Of a stretch of DNA of 64,000 nt, positions 11,696 through 22,946 are shown in pieces. How positions within the stretch are numbered: the stretch's first letter is position 1; each line of letters starts with the position of its first letter. Under the pieces are notes generated by a model. It worked only from the letters and a program-made list of their open reading frames with translations. It ran no database searches and was not told where the DNA came from. The position numbers were made by a program, and so were the translations under genes. The stretch lies in contig NC_134018.1 of assembly GCF_040712315.1 (NCBI RefSeq), forward strand, positions 47,431,335 through 47,495,334. Reading direction: 5' to 3'. Source of the DNA: Castanea sativa. Lineage: Eukaryota > Streptophyta > Magnoliopsida > Fagales > Fagaceae.

Positions 11696-13411
11696 GTTCA
11701 GTGCTCTTACGAGAATTTGATTCAAGCGTTTACACGATTGAAAGAAAGAACGAGAAAGATATATACTGGCAGGAGTCGGTGCGAGTCAGGCTGTAATTGG
11801 CTTTTTGTATTAATTCGAATCCGAATCGAAAACGAAACTGACCCACTTTTTTTTTTCCTCCCTTTTTTATGAAGAAACCAAACTCGCTTTAGCAATTGGA
11901 ATTCTTAAACAGGAGTTCTATACTTCTGTTCTGTTAACGAACCAGGAATTTAGGTGGGCAAGATTAAAAGTTAATATTGAAAGTAAAAAATTAATTAATA
12001 TGTTAATGTAATTATCATATAGAATCTAACCTGGGTAAATTTTAATTTATTTTTTTACAACCTTAAAAGTAGTTTGTTTATATTATGTATATACTTTTTT
12101 TTTCCAGAATTCTATTAAGCTTTTAACTCCTATTCTGCTAAGTAGTGGGTTTTTTTTTTTTTTTTTAATTATTATTACTAGGTGAGACCTACTATTTTTA
12201 TATAAGAGTTGTAGTAAGTGTGTAACTTTGTAAGTCTATTAGCATTACAAGTAAGAAAAGCTGTTGTGATAATTGAAAAGAAGTCAGACAAGTTAGTACA
12301 CAATAAGTAGAAAAGTTCTTTGTTCTTTATTTCGAGGAGGTTATTAGAGAAACTATTGAGAGTTAGGGGGGCACTTGCCCCCCTTGACCGCCCCCTCCCT
12401 CCGCCCCTATTTCTGTTGATTTCACTTATATTTTCTATAAAAAATAATTATTATTAAAGTAAATAGACAAATCTATATATATATATAATATCTACACCGA
12501 ATTTTAATTATTAAATAATTTTAAATAACAAAGTGATTTTCTTTAATTCAAAAACTTTGAGTAAGAGAGATTTTTTATTATGAAGAGTAAGAGAGATTTT
12601 ATTAGTGTAGTATGTCATATTTATTGGAACTTTGAAATAGAGTTTTATTTAGAATAAATTATCTTAATAATTGTTTCTTAACATTTGAAAAAAAAAATAC
12701 AAAAAAAGAAATTCCTGTCAAATCAAAATCAAACTGAACCTCTACTATTTTAATTTGAAACTTAAAATTCACGGACTTTGAGAAATAACCAAACCCATTT
12801 TGCTGTAATTTGTTTAGTTGGAGGGACAAAAAACGCAATATGTTATATGTATTTTAGTAAAGAAAAACAATAATAGAATTTTTTTTTTTCTTAAAATAGC
12901 TTCTTTTTTTCTTTTCTCTTTTTTTTTTTAAAGTAAAATTAAGAATGATTTAAAGTTAGTAACCGATAAAATCGACAAGAAAACTACAATATAAAGCATC
13001 ATATTCTCTTTTCTGTGTTTGGTAGCCAATAAAATCAAAAGCAAAAGTCATAAATATTCACTATTTGGTATTTGGTAAGTAAGAAAATCAAAAGAAAAAA
13101 TCACGTCAATTAAGTTGGGATGAGAACAAGGCAGGGAAACCCTGTAGGGTAGGTTGGGGGCGAGCTGGTTCAGATTTATTTTACCCTCTTTAATAAGGTG
13201 TTTTTCAAATTAATAGAGTAAGTGTTTTAAAAGATAGTAATAGAATATAAAAAAAATTATAAATAGAATATCTACCAAAAATATTAAATTATTTATAAAA
13301 ATCATTGAATTGATATATATTAAAATGAAAAAATATATAAATATATGTTTGGGTGAAGAAAAATCCGTGCGTACATGGTAGCCAAGAAAATCAAAAGAAA
13401 AGGCCATCACT
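11696..13411. other. Intergenic part of duplication unit 1
   Basis: No gene. The F-box upstream region ends near 11770. About 11780-12410 is absent from unit 2 and ends in cccccc/gggggg-rich sequence (12367-12408: ggggggcacttgcccccc then cgccccctccctccgcccc), which looks like the terminus of a non-autonomous hAT-type element. After 12415 the sequence is AT-rich and collinear with unit 2. Confidence 0.5.
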
Positions 13412-13450
13412 AATGCTAAGATGACAACAACTTTGTTCATGATGTCGTTG
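13412..13450 (+). pseudogene. HSP70 stub at duplication junction
   Basis: aatgctaagatgacaacaac followed by ttcatgatgtcgttg matches the HSP70 codons for DAKMDK...VHDVVV and the longer relic starting at 17399. It is cut off at 13450 where unit 2 begins, which places the duplication breakpoint inside an HSP70 relic. Confidence 0.7.
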
Positions 13451-14213
13451 GATATTTACTTCTTGGTCATATCAAAATTACATCATATGAGTTCATCAAA
13501 GCAACTTGTGCCTCCAATGATAATTCTTCATGTGCTGTTCTGTGGAATTAAAAGATGCAACTTTTCTCTTGAGAGAACAGAGGAATCGATGTAGAAACTA
13601 GGAACATCATTATGCAAATATGGAATTTAAAATGCAGAGTAAAAATTGATGAGCATTGAAGGGTTTGCCTCACATGTACGGTGGCTTGAATAATGTTGAA
13701 GATGTGCCCATGTGATTGCACCCATGAACTTGGGAACCCTACAGTCTAAATCAACAATGAAACGTCCTCAATTCCTTGAACATGAATGAGAAACATTTAA
13801 GTAGGCTCACAATCAATTAGCTTAATTATATAGGTGTATTTTACAAACAATGTAATACAGCGTATCTACTGTTTTCATGAACTAAAATCACGAGTTAAAC
13901 TCACAATTTCAATTCATGAAAACACAGTTACAATGTAACTTTTCCCAACTTTATATGTTAAAAGGCTAAATGTTGGAGGAACAACTAGATATATGACATA
14001 GTCGAGGGTTGAGTAATTAAATAATTGAGAGAAAAAGAGACGTTTATATCATTTCTCTTATAATATAACATAATAAATAAGATAACCTAACCATGAAAGT
14101 GCAATAAAATAAAAACAGAAAAGGAAATCCAAAAGAAAATAATGGCAGGAATACTAAATAATAGACAAATTAGCGCAATCACTCATGGCTAGAGTCCATT
14201 GTAAACCAACAGA

Positions 14214-15602
14214 TTAGTTGGTTCTTTGAGAACGTGGGGCAACATGTTTGCCTTTGGTTTTCTTCTTGTTCGTATCCACATCAACACAGTGTTTGCCTTC
14301 CCCTTCTTTCATCTTGGCAATCTGAATCGGCGCAAAGCTATGCACATATGGCAAAATACGATTTGGTCCACGTCCAGCACCCCACAGGATCTTGAAATTC
14401 CTTTCTGTAAACTCATATCCTATAATAAAATTACTGGGATTTGGCTTCCACAAATAAATCACTTTAGATTCAGGGTTGTAACCTATTATATTAAACTCAA
14501 TGTTTGGTTTTTTTTGCACCCATACATTATACAACGAACTAGCAAATTCGTTGCCGACATCTTCTATCAACATCTCAAACTCCTCGCAACCTTCAACCTT
14601 CCACTCAAGTTCCTCCTCGTCATTGATAGAGAGAGACCAGACAGGAGTCTCATCATCAAACCCCTAGCAATAGCAGAAAAGTTTGTCATTGGATTTCCAA
14701 AGTGACCTTCCTAGTGGAGCACGAGGAGTCTCAATCAATTCTGATTTACCTTCCTTGTTTAAGTGACATACAAGAATGTGACCTTCAAGACAATCCCAAA
14801 ATAGCTTGCTGTTGTATACAACCTTCGATCCCATCATGGTATGGTGGCATAAAGGCGGAAGGCTCTCCTCAAATTCCTTCCACTCACTCGTTTTCGATGA
14901 AAAAACCGACAAAATAGAACAAGAGTCATCGTCTTTCGGATTAAAAATATAAATTACCTTATATTGAAGTTAACCAGAGTTGGTTGTGTCTGCAAGCAAC
15001 CCATAGTAGACCAGGTTAGATCGTTTGACAGGATATGGAAGAGTGACATGTTCCATGGTCAAAGGATTACAAACGAACCATGTTTTGAACGATTTTATCC
15101 CAGTGTAAGTGCAGCAAAGTAATAAACCATCGCAAGAATCAATAAGCTCGACCACATCGTTGCTGTTGTTCCCCTTCTTCAAGAAATTGAAGAGAGAATC
15201 TGGAACAAGATCAGCTTCAGATTTTATGGCAACAAAATCAGGGTCATGGATAACTTGACCATTAATGAACCGGCTCTCATTATGCCACCATTCCCTTTGC
15301 GTTGAAACACTCTGGCAGAAGAATCCTGTGAGATTACCAGAAAGAGTTTTGCAATTACGGAAGTGTTTGGCTGCGAAGTCTGGCCTTCTTGTCAAATTAT
15401 TGATGCCTTTTGAGACACTCCTGATGTTGCATATGTCTTTTAGTGGCAAGCGCGAGACTACTTCCAATAAGATTTCGGCTGGGAATTCTGAGAAAGCATC
15501 GGTTTGTTCTTGGTTGGTGATTGAGTTTTCATTGTGTACGGTAAGACTTGAAGGTTGTTTTTCGTTTCTTACGCCTTTTTGTTTGCCCTTGCCCTTCCCC
15601 AT
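14214..15602 (-). pseudogene. F-box gene copy 2, two nonsense codons
   Basis: This minus-strand paralogue of 10337-11695 starts at ATG 15602 with the same MGK/KGK-rich N-terminus and F-box (FSEFPAEILLEVVSRLPLKD). All parts lie in one frame over 463 codons. It is broken by a TAA at about 14970 (Tyr in copy 1: FGYLQF) and a TAG at about 14664 (His in copy 1: CYCHGF). There are no frameshifts. The preserved frame with only two stops suggests that function was lost well after duplication. The first 210 codons, holding the F-box, could still be translated as a truncated protein. Confidence 0.9.
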
Positions 15603-15763
15603 GTTCTGTGTTTACACGACTGAAAGAAGAACGAGAACTGATGAAGGAAAACGCATAGAGGGAAATATAAACATATGTAGGGTGCCTGGTTGCAAGTCAT
15701 TCACTTATGTTTTCTATAAAAAGAATAATTATTAAAGTAAATAAAAACACACACATATAAATA

Positions 15764-16140
15764 GTGAGAGAGTCCTAACAGAAGTCTCTCTCTTCTTTCC
15801 TTAATCTTTTTTTTTTAATTTTAATTTTTAAAACTAAATAGTGAGAGTATTTTTTTCCTTAATCCTAAAGTTTTTTTTTTTTTTTTACGTGAATCCTTCT
15901 TTCTTTCTTTTTTTTTGAAACCTAAAATGAGTACTTTTATATATAAAAAAAATTCTAAAGTGACATCATCATTTTAATTTATTAAAAAAATTAATTTTTT
16001 AAACTAAATAGTGAGAAAGTCCTAACAAGAGTCTCTTTTCTTTTTTTTTCCTTAATCCTAAAATTTTTTTTTAGTGAATCTTTCCTTTTCTTTTTTTTTT
16101 TTTTTGAAACCTAAAGTGAGTCCTTTTTAAAAAAATATTC
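15764..16140. repeat. Local T-rich direct repeat, about 239-bp period
   Basis: aatagtgagagagtcctaac at about 15764 recurs as aatagtgagaaagtcctaac near 16007. Each is followed by gtctct, ttccttaatcct, a poly-T run and gaaacctaa. There are about one and a half copies, with no coding content. Confidence 0.6.
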
Positions 16141-17398
16141 TAACATTAGGTCTAATTAAAAAAAATTATAATGATGTAAGTATCTAAAAAGTAAAAAGTA
16201 AAAAGTATCTAAAAAAGTTTTAATCCTAATGTAAGTATCTAAAAAAGTAAAAAGTTTTAATTTTATATTATATATAGATAATAATAATAATGATGTAACA
16301 AACTCTAAAAATATAATAATGCAATTTGTAGATCTACTATCAAGATAACATAGATTAGAATGGTGGTGAATGGTAGATTTAATTGCAGTTAAGTATTATG
16401 TAAAGTCATCACCATAGAATAGCTCACGCCAAAATGTGTTATGTGGAACCAATGATATGAAAGAATAAGAATTTTTCTAAACCATTATATTGAACAAAAA
16501 ATTACTTATTTTCTTTAATTTTCAAATTATACATTTTTTAAAGCTAAATCATAAATCTTTAAGCAAAATAAGTACTTTAAATTTTTATTTAACTATCCTG
16601 TGCACCGCACCGGTCAGGGACCAGTTTTAAATAATAAGTGAGTTTCTTTAATTCTCAAACTTTGAGTAAGAGAGATTTTATGAGTGTAGTATGTCATATT
16701 TACTGAAACTTTGTAATAGAGTTTTATTTAGAACAAATTATCTTAATAATTGCCTCTAAAAACATAAGTAACTTAATAATTTGAAAAAAAATATAAACAA
16801 AAAAAATCCTGTTAATATTAGATCAAAATCAAACTGAACCTCTACTGTTTTAATTTAAAACTTAAAAAATTCATAGACTACGAGAAATAACCAAATCCGT
16901 CCTTTTGTTATGGCTGGAAAATGCAACTTGTGATTTATTTTAGTTAAGAAAAACAATAATAGAGATTTTGTCTTAAAATATATTTTTTTTAAAAGTAAAA
17001 TTAATAATGATTTCAAGTTGGTAACCAAGAAAATAGACAAGAAAACTACAATATAAAGCCTCATATCTTCTTTTCTATGTTTGGTAGCCAATAAAATGAA
17101 CGGCAAAAGCCACAAATATTCACCATTTGGTGTTTGTCAAGCAAGAAAATCAAAAGAACAAACCACATAAATTAAGTAGGGATGAGAACAAGGCAGGGAA
17201 ACCCCTGTGGGGTAGGTTGGGGGCGAGCCGGTTCCGAGGTATTTTTCCATCTTTAATAAGGTGATTTTGAAATTAATAAGATATAGACGAAAGAAAATTC
17301 CATAACAAATTATAAAGCCTCATCACCTCCATCCTGCGTTTGGCAGTGCGAACATTGGTATATGGTAGCCAAGAAAATCAAAAGAAAATGCCATAACT
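16141..17398. other. Intergenic part of duplication unit 2
   Basis: AT-rich. From about 16600 it is collinear with 12500-13411 of unit 1. No gene is seen; the open frame at 16855-17115 is low-complexity. Confidence 0.5.
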
Positions 17399-18066
17399 AA
17401 TGCTAAGATAACAAAAACTTTTTTCATGATGTCGTTGTTAAATGTTGTTTCCAGAGAATTCCAAAAGGCGCAGCACCTGTTGGCTTATCATAGGACTTAT
17501 TTAGGAGGAAAGAACTTTGCAAGAGCATTCATCCCAATGAGGCAGTGGCATATCATATATGGGGTGCCTATGCAAGCTGCAATCTTAGCCCATATGGGTA
17601 ACGAAAAGCTTCAAGTCTTACACTTTAGGATGTCACCCCTATGTCTCTTAGAGTGGCGATTATTGGAATTGAAATGTCTATTGTGATTCCAAGGAATACC
17701 TCCATTCCTAACACCAAGAAGGGCCATTACACGACCAACTATGACAACCAAACTACTATTTTATACTCAGGGATAAAGGGGTGAGAGAACAAGAACTCAA
17801 GATAACAACTTGTGAGAATTTGAGCTTTTTGGCATTCCTAAAGCACCAAGGGGTATTGCTCGGATAGATGTCTGCTTTGATACTGAATCCAATGGTATTT
17901 TGAAGTTTCAGTTGAGATGACCTCTGGTTTGAGGAGCAAGATCACTATCATCTGTGACAAGGTGAGGCTGTCCAGTGAGGAGATTAAGAGGATGATCAAG
18001 GATGCAGAGAAATACAACTTTGAAGATGATGAGAATAGGAAGAAGGTTGAGGCTATGGAAGCTTTG
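17399..18066 (+). pseudogene. HSP70 relic, C-terminal half of gene
   Basis: Collinear but decayed HSP70 sequence, from the HDVVV region (17425) through VQAAIL-like (17573: MQAAILAHMGNEKL), IPRNT-like (17689), GERAR (17780), FDI/TESNGIL (17878) to SSEEIKRMIKDAEKY (17960-18010) and KKVEAMEAL (18038-18066). Several frameshifts and stops interrupt it. Similarity ends abruptly at 18066 after the codons for EAL. It is independent of the longer HSP70 pseudogene at 5921-8755, against which it can be aligned. Confidence 0.88.
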
Positions 18067-19154
18067 CTAGTATGTATTCTAGCACTTCAAGCATGCCAAC
18101 GTCCTTCTTTTACTTTTTTGTAGTATAAATCCTACATATGAATCAACTTATCACTAAAAGTCTGGGAAACAAAAGAGATAAAGGGAAATGTCACAAGGTG
18201 GAAAACCTACCCTCATATCTCTTGAAGCTTTGCTCATGTCGTAAATAACTAGTACTCATGTAAGTGGTAATTTGAAAGACCTAACTTCTGCTAACAGGGT
18301 CAGTTCCAAAATGATAACAGGAATTAAGCAAGTACGTTTAATTACTTCCTTCAAAAAAATTAGTTTGCAGAACCAACAATGCAAAAATAGCTCAATCATT
18401 GGAAACTATGCAACACAGGAATATTTATTAAAGACATTTAACGACCAAGAACAAAGTTCAAGTTGGATTTGGACCATAACAGAAGTCTAAAACAAAGCCT
18501 AGACTTTGCAGACTGCGTGGTTCCTTAATGTATACTGCAACAAAGCCAGAAATAGATTTTAAAGAATCCAACTTTGAAAACCAACTTGCCCATATTCAAT
18601 TTTGAGCTATTAAAAAATTCACTAGACTAACATTCCCATGAAAGTCACTTTCCAAAAGAAAATTAAAGCTTTCAATAAAATATAATCTACAATAACCCTG
18701 TATTAGCAGAAAGTAAGTACTTTTCTCAATGCATTAGATTTAGTTCCAATGAATTGTCAGTTATTTCCATGATTCATTGGCTAGAGCTAAGCACTATAGA
18801 AAAACTTGCTGTGGAAACCAAATTAAAAATATACTTAACTTTCTTGCAGTCATTTCTTCAAACGTCTTAAGTGCATACTCCAACGTATGGATAGAAACAA
18901 CTAGCAAAGCGAACATATATGTCTGTTTGGGGATAAAAGTAAAACAAATCCTTATTGAACACAGTAACAATTACAATGGTACAGTTCTGGGTATTAAAAA
19001 AGAAAATGATCGTAACAATTAAATGTAGCTGAAAAACACGCAAAAATTTTAAAACTTGGATTTGGCTTCAAAGATAGGCCACATACATTGTCGTGTTGAT
19101 CTATCTATCCAGAAATAAAAACCAGCTCCAACATTATGGCTAAAAGACCATATA
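18067..19154. other. Intergenic region, no gene recognised
   Basis: No coding similarity is seen. On the minus strand this is downstream of the microprotein gene, so some of it may be its 3' untranslated region. Confidence 0.45.
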
Positions 19155-19535
19155 TCATTCTTTCTCAGATTGTTGTTTCAGCTTAGTCTCGTGAACACTC
19201 TCCACCGGAGGCAATGTCTACACACAATAGCAGTAGAAAAAGACATATCAAACAGGTCATGCAGTCATGGATAACAAGATGAGAGTGTTTCAAACATTTT
19301 ATCAAACAGGTCATGGGCCTATAAAATATTTGGTTATAACATATTTGACAACGTGCCAAAGATTGAAATGGTTATGAGAGAGCGAGAGAGAAAGAGAGAG
19401 GCTTACAAGATTAGGCTTATATATATTGTGGACAACAGATGCGCCAGCGAGGAGCGAGACGACAACAACAACGCACGACCACGCCAGCGACGGAGTCCCC
19501 GTAGGTTGTCTTCCTCCTCCGAATTTCTGATTCAT
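19155..19535 (-). CDS. 63-aa membrane microprotein, UQCC6/BRAWNIN-like
   Basis: Two exons on the minus strand: 19535-19407 (43 codons, ATG at 19535) and 19217-19155 (20 codons plus TGA). The intron has a gtaagc donor and a tgtgtag acceptor in phase 0. The protein starts MNQKFGGGRQPTGTPSLAW. It continues with a hydrophobic stretch (residues about 18-34, CVVVVVSLLAGASVV), then HNIYKPNLTLPPVES and a charged tail. The pattern of hydrophobic helix, VVH.IYKPNLTLP, and short tail resembles the DUF4535 family. Its animal member UQCC6/BRAWNIN is a mitochondrial inner-membrane microprotein needed for complex III assembly. Gene structure is well supported by splice sites and frame; family assignment is from remembered motif similarity and is tentative. 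Confidence 0.72.
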
Positions 19536-19734
19536 ATTCAATGATTCGATCTCACACCCTTTCTCTCTCTCTCTCGTGTCGCGGGAAATATGTGTTTTTT
19601 AATTTTTAAGGGCTTTCCTCCCAGAGTTACCGGTGAACTTATAAACTAATCAATTTTAAAGTCTGAAAGGCCCAATTTGGGGGACCACTTACGTTGAAGA
19701 CTAGGCTCCTTTCTTCTTTTCTTTTTTTAAGGTA
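19536..19734. other. Upstream region of the microprotein gene
   Basis: It contains a CT-rich tract (19560-19577, ctctctctctcgtg), the probable promoter/5' leader side for the minus-strand microprotein gene. Confidence 0.4.
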
Positions 19735-20483
19735 TTGAGCTTTGGTAGTTGGCTATTAATGGGCTTAATTGGATCTAATGCCTACTTCAAACCAAGATTT
19801 TCTCCCCTCTTTGTTAAAGCCTTATTTCCGTGGAACAATCATGGAACAATATACTTACTATGTAGCTTTGAAAACCTCTTTATTCAAATTTTCACTCTTT
19901 CAATTATTGAATTATTTAAAAAAAATAAAATTTTTTTGTTTTTTTTTTTTAAAGATACCATAGAATTTTAATATATTGCATTCATTTCATAATAATTACA
20001 ATTTATCATTAGACTAATTGATTTTTAGTATAGACAAAATTCAAGTCTTAAATCTTTTATTCGACAACAATATATTTTACCGCTCGAGCTAAACTGAAAA
20101 CTACCAATAGAAGAGAATTTAAGAGGAGAAAAAAAAAAAAAAGGATTTTCTCCCGTTAAGAAGTAGAAGTTTAATAAATCTTAAATAATAATAAGAAGAA
20201 GAAAGAAAAGAAAATGAAAGAAAGTATATCAAGTGGACTCCGCTTGGTGTTTCATTGCAATTGGGTATTTGCCGTATTGATTGAATCTTCAACAGCTAAC
20301 TTGGCCCAAACGTACTTCCAACGGAACTACGTGCCTCACTATTGAACCATCGGGGTCACCGGTCCATCACGAAGAAATCACTAGGGAAGTTCATGACATT
20401 TGCGTAGTATTATCATTCCAACTTGCTTGATCTATAAATATGTATCAAGTTTTGAGGCAGTCCTCTCATCAGATCAGACAGAC
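19735..20483 (+). repeat. DC1 unit upstream flank, copy A
   Basis: The sequence recurs at 27835-28552 before the second DC1 gene: ctattaatgggctt.aattgga, the aataataagaagaagaaag run, tggtgtttcattgca.ttgggta, and the TATA region. It marks the left end of the duplicated DC1 unit. Confidence 0.75.
20433..20439 (+). promoter_or_regulatory. TATA box of DC1 gene A
   Basis: tataaat lies 51 bp upstream of the ATG at 20484 and is conserved at 28491 before DC1 gene C. Confidence 0.6.
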
Positions 20484-21218
20484 ATGAAATTCACAGAGAT
20501 AGAGCATTGGAGCCACCCACAACACACTTTGAAACTTGTGCCTGCCAAAGAACCTTACCGTTGCAATGGCTGCAAAGAAGTTGGATTTAGAACTTGTTAC
20601 GAATGCGAGTACAAAGAGTGCAACTTCCATCTTCATGAGGAGTGTGCAGCACTGCAGCCTGAATCCTCTGACTACCACCCATTTCTCAAAAACTGCGACT
20701 TCAAATTTGTTGAAAATGTACACGGGGAGAGATATTGTGATGCTTGTGGGAAAGATGTGCTAGGGTTTGTGTACCAATGTTCGCACACGAAAGCACATGA
20801 CCTACACCCATGTTGTATGAAGCTTCAACATACCTTAAATGGTGGTGAGGTGACGCTGTACCTCAAAGAAAAGCTCTCATCAAAATCAAAGTGCAGAAAA
20901 TGTGGAAGAAAGGAAATACTTAAAGATTTCAAGGGCTGGTCTTATGAATCCAACTGTGGCCAGCATTTCTATCATGTTGCATGTGTGAAGGACTTAATTC
21001 TTGATAATTGGAAGAAGGATTATATTTATGGAAAAAATGATGTGGGTCAGACAAGTGACACGGCGTTACAAATTATGGTTCCGAATAAGGAAGACGCAGT
21101 AGAACAAAGTGGAGGAATAAGCAAGAATGGAAAGAAGCTTAATATATATTGGAGGAAGGCTAAAATTGTTTACTCAAGCTCATTATTTCAGCCATCTTTG
21201 GAGATCCAATGGGGATAA
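20484..21218 (+). CDS. DC1 (C1-like) domain zinc protein, copy A
   Basis: 244 aa from ATG 20484; the frame is open further upstream, but the homologue and TATA position support this start. Three Cys/His-rich DC1-type modules are visible: HPQHTLKLV...CNGCKEVG...CNFHLHEEC (about 10-53), HPF...CDACGKDV.GFVYQC...DLHPCC (about 61-113), and KCRKCGR...HFYHVACV (about 132-170). DC1 proteins are plant-specific zinc binders, often linked to stress or hormone responses; no specific role can be given. Compared with copy C (28553-29290), a 2-bp difference near 21172 shifts the last codons, replacing the C-terminal hydrophobic segment and ending the protein early. Copy A may therefore have lost a membrane anchor. 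It sits in a cluster of duplicated DC1 units. Confidence 0.88.
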   Translation: MKFTEIEHWSHPQHTLKLVPAKEPYRCNGCKEVGFRTCYECEYKECNFHLHEECAALQPESSDYHPFLKNCDFKFVENVHGERYCDACGKDVLGFVYQCSHTKAHDLHPCCMKLQHTLNGGEVTLYLKEKLSSKSKCRKCGRKEILKDFKGWSYESNCGQHFYHVACVKDLILDNWKKDYIYGKNDVGQTSDTALQIMVPNKEDAVEQSGGISKNGKKLNIYWRKAKIVYSSSLFQPSLEIQWG

Positions 21219-21659
21219 TTGCTGCAATATGTTTTGAATCGTTATTTTCAAGTTAATTTTTCCTTTTTTCGATGAGCCAAGTTGATTTATTTTGTCTGAA
21301 AGAGGATGAAAAGTTCATGTAACAAACTATTTGTTCTTTGTACCAATGATGATTGGGAAGGTTTAAACATATTATATTATCGCAAACTTAATTACTTATA
21401 GTTCTTCTTCTATGTCAGATTTGTAGACAGCATGTAAAAAATTGGAGGAAAAAATGAACTTTTTAAAGCATTTAGATGAGCTAAGCATGTATAAAAATGT
21501 TATCAAGTAATATAAGATTAAGGAAGAATTATATCAAGTGTAATTTGATCTTAACAATTTATAATATATTAACTATGCATCAAAAACTCTTCAACAAATT
21601 TTTTTTGAAAATGTAGATCAACAATTCCATAGTCAAAATTTAGTTTTCAAGAATAGTCA
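21219..21659. other. 3' region of DC1 gene A
   Basis: Collinear with the 3' region of DC1 gene C (29291-29930). It includes remnants of the shifted C-terminal codons just after 21218 (ttgctgcaatatgttttgaa). No other gene. Confidence 0.6.
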
Positions 21660-22411
21660 CATTATACACAAAAAAAATGCTAAATTTTTCACATCTCACT
21701 CCCATAACATTCGAGAAAGTACTCAACTAGATTCACCACAACACAAAAACACAAGAGAGGCTATATGAAAAAATCGGTGAATCATTTGATGTCAAGATAC
21801 TTTTTCTTTTGAGAATCTAAAGGATGTACACAATTATATATATGGGCATTTTGAACATTAACTCTCCTTGTAATAGAGAACAAGCAACACTAAATTAAAA
21901 GTATTTGAGCCATCTAAAATAAACTACTATTGTCTATTTTGTGAAATGAAATTTTAAATAGGATAGCGTCATTTACATATTTAGATCTCTAACAATTAAA
22001 TCTTAATCATAAAATGGAAATAATTTATTCCTTTTAATATAGAGAGGATTTTGATTCACAAATAACAAATGTATGAGTCATGCATAGTGGACAAACCCCA
22101 ACAATTTCTGTCTACTTTTATAGACAAAAGCGTTGCATTAGTTGTTACTTATATTCAATCGCGTCTCTGATAAATTTGGAACAACAAAAGGCAATGTAAA
22201 TGCTGCTTGAATAGTTCATTACAACTGACGTGTGACCCTACTAGGCATCAACATGTACAGTAACACAAGAAGACAATAAAAAACAACCAGAAGTTTTGGA
22301 GCCTATGTTCTATGATTGGAAAGTTTCTCATGCACTTCCAAGTTCCAACAGCAAAAAGCTAATCAATATTGGAACTTCAATATTAATGTACTTTCATACT
22401 TCTCGTACGCC
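21660..22411. repeat. DC1 unit downstream flank, copy A
   Basis: The block with tttcacatctcactcccata, gaatcatttgatg.caagata and gacaaaagcgttgcattagt recurs at 23850-25320 and at 29940-30318 plus 39935-40490. It gives intact reference (empty) sites for the insertions found in the other copies. Confidence 0.85.
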
Positions 22412-22946
22412 AAAGAAATTTTTTTTTTTTTTTTAATTATTTTTAATGTTTATATATATATATATTTTTTATTTCTAGCCTTACTCATCTAACCCCTACC
22501 TTTTAATTGGCGTAGCCCAACTAGTAACTACTCAACTCAAAAACCTAATAAAAACAAATTAAAATAAAAAATCCATATCAGCCCAATATTAGAATACTAG
22601 TATTAGGTGTTCTAAATGCTAAATATTTAGTTTTTAAAACAACAAATACTAAAAACACTATTGTACCATCTGTATGAGACATTTCAAATATTATATTAAA
22701 GTAGCAAAAGTAAGTTTTGGTTTGTGAAAATAAATAATTTTTGCAACAGTTGATGCTCTTAAGAAACAATGTTATCTTGTCTTTTTATGTCTTTATTGGT
22801 AAATAATTGCATCTTAATATATTAAGAAATAATAATTTTGTGTATTAATATTAGTTGATAATTTGTTAGTATTATATAGATACCTATTTAGATTTTTTTT
22901 TCTTCTAATACTACGGCCCTAGCTTAAAATCCTAAGCCTGCCCATG
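22412..22946. mobile_element. Non-autonomous hAT-like element, related to 44263-45824
   Basis: The blocks tctagcctta...ctcaaaaacctaataaaaac (about 22475-22560), tttattggtaaataattgca (22792) and tatagatacctattt followed by gcttaaaatcctaagcctg (22873-22941) recur in the element at 44263-45824. The right end in reverse complement (CACATGGGCAGGCTTAGG) resembles a hAT-type terminus. The left end is not clear. Confidence 0.5.

Larger units (their letters stand above)
9566..13450. repeat. Tandem duplication, unit 1 (F-box unit)
   Basis: This 3885-bp segment is repeated directly at 13451-17437. Matching landmarks: gatattta at 9566 and 13451; F-box start codons at 11695 and 15602; the agagattttat...gtatgtcat block near 12590 and 16672; and the HSP70 relic catgatgtcgttg at both ends. 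The units join at 13450/13451 without any extra bases. About 0.6 kb near 11.8-12.4 kb in unit 1 has no match in unit 2. Confidence 0.88.
13451..17437. repeat. Tandem duplication, unit 2 (F-box unit)
   Basis: Direct copy of 9566-13450, 3987 bp. It carries the F-box pseudogene at 14214-15602 and continues without interruption into the longer HSP70 relic at 17399-18066, so the right side is the ancestral junction. Extra T-rich local repeats at 15764-16140 account for part of the length difference. Confidence 0.88.

Noticed and set aside
13210..13440. Minus-strand 76-codon hydrophobic frame
   Set aside because: Low-complexity AT-rich sequence within the duplicated intergenic region; the counterpart in unit 2 is not conserved as a frame.
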